Source: an uncultured Pirellulaceae bacterium
GTDB taxonomy: Bacteria; Planctomycetota; Planctomycetia; Pirellulales; Pirellulaceae
Reading direction: 5' to 3'
Length of the DNA stretch: 33,868 nucleotides
NCBI GenBank assembly: GCA_937981585.1
Contig: CALJOA010000149.1
Span: 1-33,868, forward strand
The position numbers were made by a program, and so were the translations under genes. Below the pieces are notes generated by a model, which had not been told where the DNA came from, searched no databases, and saw only the letters and a program-made list of their open reading frames with translations. Shown here one piece after another: positions 16,789-23,490 of the stretch; positions within the stretch are counted from its first letter, which is position 1, and each line of letters starts with the position of its first letter.

Positions 16789-17669
16789 TAGCGGTCAACT
16801 CCGGCCAGCATCGGCTGGCCATTGCTTTGTGTGCTTTGCGAAACCAGACTCAAAAGGTCAGTAAGTATCTCGTCGCGATCTTTTCCTGAAAGAGCCAACG
16901 CCATTTGAGAAAGCAACAGACCGTACTTCACACCGATGTTGTATCGAGTGCCAACAATCTCCGACGCGAGGTATCTTTCTCGCCGCCCAAGCGTCTCTAG
17001 GGCAGGGCTGAGCTGGATGCTTGCGGTTGAAGGAGTGTTTTCAATTTCCTCGCCCAGCAACTCCATTACTGTCGGAGTCAACACATGGACACCCGAGAGA
17101 CAAAGATAATGGCTAGCCCTCAAACCGGCGACGATCAACTCCTGCTCAGCCTGAGTTGGAGTTGGCTTTTCCAAAACTGATTTGACTTCGTAGAGATCGC
17201 GGCGATTGGCAACCCGCTTGGCCCCAATCGCACCAAAGAACGGCAACATATTTTCGCGCGTCGACTGAACAGAAGAAACCGCACAAGACTCTCGATTGGC
17301 AACGTTCACCAACTGCTGAGCGTAACCAACGTCGGCAGGACTGATGTAAACGTGATCTGAAACCAGATGGAGAAAATTGTCAGACCCAACAAAGTCACGA
17401 GCGCGATAAAGTGCGTCTCCATAGCCACGCGGATTTGACTGCTCAACAAACGTCAATCGCGACGCGTGTTCGCCTGCTGCTTTCTCATAGTTCTTTTGCT
17501 CACCGGGGCAAATAACAATACAAATTTCTTCAACGCCTGCGTTGACGGCTTCGTCAGCGATCAGCTGAAGGGCCGTTTTCGCGATGCCTTGCTGATCGAC
17601 AAGATTCTGCAAAGGAAGAGATTTCTGTTTCGGTGCGCCCGCCGTAATGACGGCTTTGAGGATGCTCAT
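16788..17669 (-). CDS. GalU-like sugar-1-phosphate nucleotidyltransferase with altered signature loop
   Basis: 293 residues resembling UTP-glucose-1-phosphate uridylyltransferase along its length: FVEQSNPRGYGDALYRA (74-90), HLVSDHVYI (101-109), VLEKPTPTQAEQ (165-176), SGVHVLTPTVMELL (192-205) and GTRYNIGVKYG (240-250). The N-terminal nucleotide-binding loop, normally GxGTRxLPxTK, reads AGAPKQKSLPLQ (10-21), so the glycine run and the arginine are gone, though lysines occur at the site. The DD metal-site pair is reduced to SDH. It may be an inactive or regulatory paralogue, or have changed specificity. It is the first gene of a two-gene operon; its TAA overlaps the ATG of the kinase-pyrophosphorylase gene by one base, implying translational coupling and a shared nucleotide-sugar pathway. 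Confidence 0.8.
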   Translation of the reverse strand: MSILKAVITAGAPKQKSLPLQNLVDQQGIAKTALQLIADEAVNAGVEEICIVICPGEQKNYEKAAGEHASRLTFVEQSNPRGYGDALYRARDFVGSDNFLHLVSDHVYISPADVGYAQQLVNVANRESCAVSSVQSTRENMLPFFGAIGAKRVANRRDLYEVKSVLEKPTPTQAEQELIVAGLRASHYLCLSGVHVLTPTVMELLGEEIENTPSTASIQLSPALETLGRRERYLASEIVGTRYNIGVKYGLLLSQMALALSGKDRDEILTDLLSLVSQSTQSNGQPMLAGVDR

Positions 17670-18241
17670 TTACTTGGGTCCAGTTAACGAAGAAACGGAG
17701 AAATAACGAGGAGGACGCCAGAGGTGCAGACGCCTAGCAAAATTCTGCTGGGCTGAGCATTCATTCGGCAGATCTGATCAAGTCAAGACTCGTAAGCTTG
17801 GTTTCCATTCTAGTTGTTTCCTGGAGGACTTAAACGTTAGATTCTCTAGCCCAGCCAGAATCTGTGACGGATTAAGCCGGTTGCTTGGACGGTGACACCA
17901 AGACTTACCCGCACAGCGCCTACTTGCGCCTACTCTGGGCTTCAATCGAGCGTAAAAAAGGCGTCATGCCCTAACAAAGCCCTCTGATCGCCGACTCAAA
18001 CCGTAAAAGTAACCTTGGAAGCAACCTTGAGGATAGGAAATCCAAAGTCCCTCAAGTAAGAGTTGTTGGCCTCGGGCTTGGCCCCAATTGTTGAATTTGT
18101 CAGAGAATTGAGACACTCTGGATTGCGAGCAAGAGCCTGGACACCACGATTGAGGCCACATTGGGCTAGTCAGGGCGGCCTGAAATTTTTAAATTCCACC
18201 GATGATTCTTACCGCTCCGCTCCCATTTTTCAGGGTCGTTG
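17670..18241. other. Divergent intergenic region, no gene recognised
   Basis: This region of about 570 bp lies between the GalU-like gene (minus) and the TerC gene (plus). It has only short frames without protein character, and no RNA gene or clear palindrome. It must hold the promoters for both directions, but I cannot place them. Confidence 0.5.
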
Positions 18242-19279
18242 ATGTACCGTTCTGTAAAACCTTTCATTTATGCCACCGCCCTTTTGCTTGTTGGACTGTT
18301 TTTGGCGGACTGCTTTGACCGTAGTCAGGCCTCAGCAGGCACACTGGCCGTTCAGGAAACGGCAGTCGCCGCCGAGCCTGAAACCGAAGCGGCCGCTGTC
18401 GCACCAGATGCCGTAGATGATGATGCGGACCGTGCGACGGATGATGGCGAAGCTCGCGCGGGCGAGTTGCATGGTGATGAACCTCAACCAGGCATCGTAG
18501 CAAACTTGGTTACGTTGGTACTTCTGATCTTGCTGCAAGCAGTACTCGGTTTCGACAACCTGCTTTACATTTCGCTGGAGTCCCGGCGTGCTCCTGCTGA
18601 CAAGCAAAAGATGGTGCGTATGTGGGGAATTGGATTGGCGATTCTCCTGAGAATCGGATTGCTGTTTTTATTGCTGCGGCTAATTTCACTGTTCCAGAAT
18701 GAGTTGTTCGAAATCCCGAAGTTCATGAATCCGTTTATGGAAGGTCATTTCAACGGTCATAGCTTGATCGTGTTGGCTGGAGGCGCGTTCATTCTTTATA
18801 CGGCGGTCAAAGAAGTCCTGCATATGATGAAGATCGAGCATGATGGACATGACGAAGACAAGAAACCCAAAAGCGTGTTCTCAGTCATCTTCTGGATTGT
18901 GTTGATGAACCTTGTATTCTCGTTTGATTCCATTCTCAGCGCGATGGCGTTGACGCATGTGTTTTGGGTAATGGCTACCGCAATCGTGGTAGGCGGGATT
19001 TTGATGATCGTGTTGGCCGACACCATTTCGACCTTCCTCGAAAAGAACCGGATGTACGAAGTGCTAGGGCTGTTTATCCTGTTTATCGTAGGCGTAATGC
19101 TAGTTAGCGAAGGCGGTCACCTGGCTCACCTGAAGTTCTTTGGTAACGAAGTGACTCCCATGACCAAGACAACGTTCTACTTCGTGATCGGAGTATTGGT
19201 TGTCGTCGACATTGTCCAAGGGCGCTATCAAAAGAAATTGATGGCCAAAAAATCCCACCACACCTCGGGGCACGCTTAA
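18242..19279 (+). CDS. TerC-family integral membrane protein with N-terminal acidic extension
   Basis: 345 residues. The TerC domain starts near residue 85 and has about seven membrane segments, with the paired acidic motifs of the family: GFDNLLYI (103-110, Asp105) and FSFDSILSAMAL (227-238, Asp229). TerC proteins act in metal export, for example Mn(II), or tellurite resistance. Ahead of the domain is a hydrophobic signal-like segment (about 8-22) and a strongly acidic stretch (about 37-82, many D and E), which would be extracytoplasmic if the signal is cleaved or acts as an extra helix. A His/Asp-rich loop (IEHDGHDEDKK, 198-208) and a terminal SHHTSGH could bind metal. ATG 18242 is preceded by AGGG; a TTG sits immediately before it. 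Confidence 0.88.
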   Translation: MYRSVKPFIYATALLLVGLFLADCFDRSQASAGTLAVQETAVAAEPETEAAAVAPDAVDDDADRATDDGEARAGELHGDEPQPGIVANLVTLVLLILLQAVLGFDNLLYISLESRRAPADKQKMVRMWGIGLAILLRIGLLFLLLRLISLFQNELFEIPKFMNPFMEGHFNGHSLIVLAGGAFILYTAVKEVLHMMKIEHDGHDEDKKPKSVFSVIFWIVLMNLVFSFDSILSAMALTHVFWVMATAIVVGGILMIVLADTISTFLEKNRMYEVLGLFILFIVGVMLVSEGGHLAHLKFFGNEVTPMTKTTFYFVIGVLVVVDIVQGRYQKKLMAKKSHHTSGHA

Positions 19280-19352
19280 TCGAGGCCTAGGAAAGTTCTA
19301 GTCAGTGACGATTGAATATCTGATGGCGATTAAGGAAGAGCGTCACTTTACC

Positions 19353-19412
19353 GGGCTGTTTGGGCGTTAGCCCGCTTGTACTTCAAGAACCGGGGCTAGC
19401 GCCCAAACGGCT
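19353..19412. repeat. Palindromic repeat, core form (copy A)
   Basis: The left arm GGCTGTTTGGGCGTTAGCCC (19354-19373) pairs, with a few mismatches and wobbles, with the right arm GGGGCTAGCGCCCAAACGGCT-like sequence ending at 19412. The same arm sequence appears in the two longer elements at 32751-32864 and 33631-33745. This copy lacks their AGGCTGTGATTTT ends. It lies between the convergent TerC and hemL genes, where its hairpin could also act as a two-way transcription barrier. Confidence 0.75.
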
Positions 19413-19451
19413 AAAAGGTCCCCAAAAAGCAGACCCGTTAGCGCTGCCCAA

Positions 19452-20744
19452 CTAGAGCTCTGACAAGACTTCTTTGGCAGCATCGATCGTCATATCGATA
19501 TCCGATTCAGTATGGGCTGCGGAAACAAACAACGCTTCGAACTGGCTACACGGCATATAGACGCCTCGCTCAATCAGACCCCAAAAATAGCGTGAGAATT
19601 TTTGCGTGTCAGACTTTGAAGCGGAATCCCAATCGGTGACCGGTCCCGGATTGAAGAAAAGCGTCATCATGCTGCCGACACGCTGAAGGCAATGCTCAAC
19701 ACCGGCCGACTCAGCGGCGGCAGCGAGCCCATCAGCCAAACGTTTGCTCAGCGATTCAAGTCGTTCGTATGGCGGATTGTCTCGTAGCGAACGAAGCATC
19801 GCGATTCCTGCGGCCGTCGCGATCGGATTGCCGCTCAACGTCCCGGCCTGAAAGACTTTTCCAGCCGGCAACACGTGCTGCATGATCTCACGCTTGCCAG
19901 CAAACACGCCCAGCGGCAAACCACCGCCGACGATTTTCCCCATCGTCGTCAAATCAGGAGTCACACTAAAAAGCGCCTGTGCACCTCCATGAGCGACACG
20001 AAATCCACACATGACTTCGTCGAAAATCAAAACCGCGCCGCTTCCATCACAGGACGTCCGCAAGGCCCGCAAGAATTCTTCGGTCGGAACGACACAGCCC
20101 ATGTTACCGCAAACCGGCTCAAGGATGACTGCGGCGATTTTGTCGCCATGAGATTTAAAGGCTGCCTCCAAACCTTCAACGTCGTTGTACTGCAGGACCA
20201 TTGTGTCTTTGCTCGTTCCCTCAGTCACACCGGGTGAATTGGGAACGGCAAGCGTTGCGGCGGCACTGCCAGCGGCGACCAATAAACTATCGACATGCCC
20301 GTGATAGTTGCCGGCAAATTTGATGACGATATCACGACCGGTGAATCCACGGGCCAGACGAATCGCGCTCATCGTGGCTTCGGTTCCCGAATTGACCAGT
20401 CGAACCATTTCGACCGAAGGCACCGCTTCGATGATCAGTTCGGCCAGCTCATTCTCTGCCACGGTTGGCGCGCCGAAACTGGTTCCCCGATCGACGGCAG
20501 AGTGAACGGCTTGGCTGACCGCCGGCCATTGATGACCAAAAATCATCGGTCCCCATGATCCGATGTAGTCGACATACTTGTTCCCGTCGATGTCGAACAG
20601 ATAAGCACCCTCGCCACGCTCAAACACAATCGGATCGCCGCCAACGGCGCCAAAGGCACGTGCGGCACTGTTGACCCCGCCTGGCATCAGTCGTTTGGCG
20701 CGGGCGAATTCAGATCGGGATTTATCGTGAGTTAGTCGAGGCAT
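19452..20744 (-). CDS. hemL: Glutamate-1-semialdehyde 2,1-aminomutase
   Basis: A PLP enzyme converting glutamate-1-semialdehyde to 5-aminolevulinate in the C5 pathway to tetrapyrroles. 430 residues, the usual length, with RLMPGGVNSAAR (18-29), LVNSGTEATMSAIRLAR (116-132), NYHGH (146-150), the cofactor aspartate in IFDEVMCGFR (Asp242) and the Schiff-base lysine in MGKIVGGGLPLGVFAG (Lys270). I start at ATG 20744 because the conserved N-terminus (PRLTHDKSRSEFARAKRL) begins there; the open frame extends to 20804. No other haem gene is adjacent and the gene looks monocistronic. It converges with the TerC gene. Confidence 0.96.
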   Translation of the reverse strand: MPRLTHDKSRSEFARAKRLMPGGVNSAARAFGAVGGDPIVFERGEGAYLFDIDGNKYVDYIGSWGPMIFGHQWPAVSQAVHSAVDRGTSFGAPTVAENELAELIIEAVPSVEMVRLVNSGTEATMSAIRLARGFTGRDIVIKFAGNYHGHVDSLLVAAGSAAATLAVPNSPGVTEGTSKDTMVLQYNDVEGLEAAFKSHGDKIAAVILEPVCGNMGCVVPTEEFLRALRTSCDGSGAVLIFDEVMCGFRVAHGGAQALFSVTPDLTTMGKIVGGGLPLGVFAGKREIMQHVLPAGKVFQAGTLSGNPIATAAGIAMLRSLRDNPPYERLESLSKRLADGLAAAAESAGVEHCLQRVGSMMTLFFNPGPVTDWDSASKSDTQKFSRYFWGLIERGVYMPCSQFEALFVSAAHTESDIDMTIDAAKEVLSEL

Positions 20745-21052
20745 GTTTCGTTTTGAAGTTGAAAGAGTAACGTTAATAACGATGAAATTTTGACCGGCCG
20801 ACAAGACGACCGGCTTGATTAATATGGATTGGTCGAAGGCTGGCGCTTTGGATTAATTTACCAAGGAAACGAAGGTTTGGCTTCCCTCTACCTCGGGAGG
20901 GAGAAACCTCGGGAGAGCGAAGCTCCTGCTGAGCTTGAAGTGCCGGATGACGCCGGCTCAGCAGGAGCTTCGACCTCCCAGGAAATTTCTATCTGTCGGT
21001 GGGGCACCCAGCAACACTAGCGGCTTGCGTCTTACCGCTCACACTGTAGCGA
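20745..21052. other. Intergenic region between hemL and the DUF3754 gene
   Basis: No gene. It contains the long palindrome listed at 20909-20979. The hemL promoter (minus strand) must lie towards 20745-20850, but no clear boxes are seen. Confidence 0.5.
20909..20979. repeat. Long palindrome with perfect 17-bp core arms
   Basis: CGAAGCTCCTGCTGAGC at 20918-20934 is exactly complementary to 20956-20972. The arms extend outward with one or two mismatches (GGGAG at 20911 against CTCCC near 20974-20978). The loop 20935-20955 is GC-rich. It lies upstream of hemL and downstream of the DUF3754 gene, so on the minus strand it could end hemL-upstream transcription or be a dispersed element. Confidence 0.75.
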
Positions 21053-22534
21053 CTAATCTCCGATCAGCGGATCACCGACGCCAACCCCGTTCGCTCGGGC
21101 TTCGAATAGCGAAACCCAATTTTGATTTAGCCCATCTGTGGCTACGTCGATCGCTTCGGCTTTCCATCTTCCATCTCGGCAAACATGGGCCATTCCCAGC
21201 CGAGCCAGCTTGCCAAGCGCATCGTGGACTTCGAAATCGACATCTATCTCGGTAATCCGAAACAAAAACGCCTCGACCTCATCGTCCAACTCCTTCTCCG
21301 TCAGACCTTCGTTCGACGCATCTTTCCACAAAAACGTATAAGCCAGAATCGCTTCGCAAAGCTCCTGCTCTTCGGCTTCGTTGAGGATCCGGTAAATCAC
21401 ACTCGAATTGTTGTCCAGGTTTTTGAGATAAAGGCTTTGGGTAAGCCCAAACTGATAATTCTTCTTGGTTCGAAAGTAGCTCAGAAACGACTTCACTACA
21501 TAGCCCGAAGTAATCGCTATCAGGATCAGCCATCCTAAGAGCGTCTTCCATGCAAACGCTAAACCCAAAACCAACGCGCCGCGGATGATTTTGTAGGCGG
21601 TGATCGCCATCCCGGACAGCGTTGGAAAAAGGATTTTGGCTCGGTCAAGCTTCGAGAACCTGACGGTCGAGCCAGGAAGCAAAATTTCCAAATCGGTTTC
21701 AGGAATGTTCTTGAACGTCTTGAGATAGACGAACTTGTGATCCAACTCGTCATCGTCCGGATTCTTTTTTGTCTTTTTCTTCTTCTTTTTCGGATCATCC
21801 TCGGGAATCGGTTTGACGCGAAACGCCATAATCAGACGCTGGAACTCGGGAAGCTCGATCGTCTCTTCTCTGAACCAATTCTGCCAACGCCTACGACTCA
21901 CAAGGACAGTGCGATAACCTCTGGCAAACACATCCAGGCGGTCGAAGATTTCAAAATTCACATCGAGTTTCACACCCCACTGCCAGCCAATCTCAATCGC
22001 TTGTTCCAGTTCGGAACGTGAAAGCCGTTTGTAGTGCGCGCTGTAGAGCAAACCTGAAAGCCGATCAATCAGCGTGTTGGCCATTCGGTTACGGTACGCC
22101 TGGTCGATCGTGCCGACTTCGACCAGCTGGCTGTCAGGGTCGAGCGTGTCATACAACTCCTCGAGGTGCAATAGCGCCGAAAGATGCTCAACATGAAAGA
22201 TGGCTTTAAGGCGCCCGCAAAGGTGTTGGAACTTCGCCAGATCTTCGTCGACGATTCCATATTCGTCGGCGAGCTTGTTTCTCAAGTCAGCATCGCGCAA
22301 CGGAATGAACGTCGCGCGAACAGGCAACTGCTGGGCGATGGGATCTTCTTCGATCCTTCCAACCAGATTTTCGGGAGAGTGTTTTTGCAAATCTTTGGGT
22401 TTCTTAACGGTTTTGGCAGCTCGTTTCACGACGCTGTAAATTTTGCTCTGTGCCTTAATTGATATCGGCCTATGTGACAGGTCCAGTATCAGTTCGATCT
22501 TCGGTGTCTTAAATTTCAAATCATTTGAAAACAA
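21053..22534 (-). CDS. TMEM143/DUF3754 family membrane protein
   Basis: 493 residues. The C-terminal half matches the DUF3754 family (human TMEM143 and cyanobacterial relatives): a hydrophobic hairpin at about 312-350 followed by LTQSLYLKNLDNNSSVIYRI (364-383) and LNEAEEQELCEAILAY (384-399). The N-terminal half carries a conserved RATFIPLR near 73-80. A lysine-run insertion (KKKKKKTKK at about 249-257) separates the two halves. Function is unknown across the family. No ATG start is available near the N-terminus; TTG 22534 or TTG 22519 are the candidates. The gene starts right at the T-tract of the rpmF terminator, so its leader must be very short or it is read through from rpmF. Confidence 0.82.
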   Translation of the reverse strand: MFSNDLKFKTPKIELILDLSHRPISIKAQSKIYSVVKRAAKTVKKPKDLQKHSPENLVGRIEEDPIAQQLPVRATFIPLRDADLRNKLADEYGIVDEDLAKFQHLCGRLKAIFHVEHLSALLHLEELYDTLDPDSQLVEVGTIDQAYRNRMANTLIDRLSGLLYSAHYKRLSRSELEQAIEIGWQWGVKLDVNFEIFDRLDVFARGYRTVLVSRRRWQNWFREETIELPEFQRLIMAFRVKPIPEDDPKKKKKKTKKNPDDDELDHKFVYLKTFKNIPETDLEILLPGSTVRFSKLDRAKILFPTLSGMAITAYKIIRGALVLGLAFAWKTLLGWLILIAITSGYVVKSFLSYFRTKKNYQFGLTQSLYLKNLDNNSSVIYRILNEAEEQELCEAILAYTFLWKDASNEGLTEKELDDEVEAFLFRITEIDVDFEVHDALGKLARLGMAHVCRDGRWKAEAIDVATDGLNQNWVSLFEARANGVGVGDPLIGD

Positions 22535-22571
22535 ACAAAAAAAAGCCCCACGGCCGGAACCGAAGGGCTTT
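22534..22571 (-). terminator. Rho-independent terminator of rpmF
   Basis: On the minus strand AAAGCCC (complement of 22565-22571) pairs with GGGCTTT (complement of 22542-22548) around a GC-rich loop, followed by a run of eight T (complement of 22537-22544). It lies about 25 bp past the rpmF stop and abuts the next minus-strand gene's putative TTG start. Confidence 0.8.
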
Positions 22572-22596
22572 GAATATTTCGATTATTAGTCTCAAT

Positions 22597-22794
22597 CTAG
22601 GATTGAGCTTCCATTTCGTCTTTAATCGGCGTCACAACACGGCCCATATAATAACCACAAGTCGGGCAAACCACGTGAGTCGGGATCGAAGTGCTACACT
22701 TGGCGCAAATCGTCAACGATTTGGCAGTCAAACCATGATGGGCACGACGCTTGTTGGTACGTGAATTTGAGTGTTTTCTTTTAGGAACGGCCAT
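22597..22794 (-). CDS. rpmF: Large ribosomal subunit protein bL32
   Basis: 65 residues starting MAVPKRKHSNSRTNKRRAHH, the unmistakable bL32 N-terminus. A zinc ribbon is intact: Cys30-x2-Cys33 and Cys43-x2-Cys46 (CAKC, CPTC). It is a structural protein of the 50S subunit. ATG 22794 has AGGTAA just upstream; six codons of open frame precede it. The usual neighbours (DUF177 upstream, plsX/fabH downstream) are absent. A terminator follows directly. Confidence 0.97.
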   Translation of the reverse strand: MAVPKRKHSNSRTNKRRAHHGLTAKSLTICAKCSTSIPTHVVCPTCGYYMGRVVTPIKDEMEAQS

Positions 22795-23490
22795 CGAATT
22801 TACCTGAATCAAGCTTCTGAGAATTTGAGATTTCGGATTCTAACGTGCTTGGGGCGTTATCTCAACGCCTGATTCGCATTTTTCTCCGTGTTTTTGCGAT
22901 GAAAAAGGCTTGTGGCAAGCCCTTTTCAAGTCAGCGGGGAGAGCCTCCAGTTGATCGCCTGTTTCAACGCCCTGCTGGATTTCATTATTTGGTGCTGAAT
23001 TGAAGTTTCCATGCGTCCGGTACCTCTTTGCGTCTTCGACCCTTTGTTTAACCAACAGCCAAAGCATTAAAAGGTTCCTACTTCGGCACGTCCTTACTTC
23101 TAAATGCTTTCTTCTTACCACGGCCTAAAATTGAAGTATTGAAGACAGAGAATTGAGTTCCATAAATCCGCGACTGAATCCACATCGACGCTAGCGGCCT
23201 CGTGCAGGAACAACAAGAGCGGGTTTCACCACGTCGCCAACGTCCCATTTCTCCCAAACTACTATCTCAATAATTTTTCTGTCAAACTTTGATGATTAGT
23301 CAAAGTCTACTGTCAGAGGGGACGATATCTGAGGTGTCGGTTCTTGGGCACCGGATGCGCGATTGCGTTTTTGGTTTCCGAGAACATGAACCGGGGGGTT
23401 CGATGACAAACCGACTGTTTGTCAAAACGTTTCGTGGCTTGCTGCGAGCCGCGTTACGTTTTTTTCGAACACACATCAGGGAATTTTCCG
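22795..23490. other. Long divergent intergenic region (rpmF / TolC-like gene)
   Basis: No gene is supported. The 93-codon minus frame at 22840-23121 and the frames at 23289-23597 lack protein character. It contains a perfect palindrome ACTTTGA (23286-23292) / TCAAAGT (23300-23306) with a 7-base loop about 185 bp upstream of the TolC-like start, a candidate operator. Promoters for both flanking genes should lie here. Confidence 0.5.
23286..23306. promoter_or_regulatory. Short perfect palindrome, possible operator
   Basis: ACTTTGA-N7-TCAAAGT, with a preceding GTCA that also echoes the AGTCAAAG arm. The location in the divergent rpmF/TolC-like spacer and the spacing of about 1.3 helical turns fit a dimeric repressor site, but nothing links it to a known regulator. 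Confidence 0.3.

Noticed and set aside
22840-23121. 93-codon minus-strand frame upstream of rpmF (a DUF177-like gene would be expected there)
   Set aside because: No DUF177 motifs, low-quality composition and no recognisable domain; treated as noncoding.
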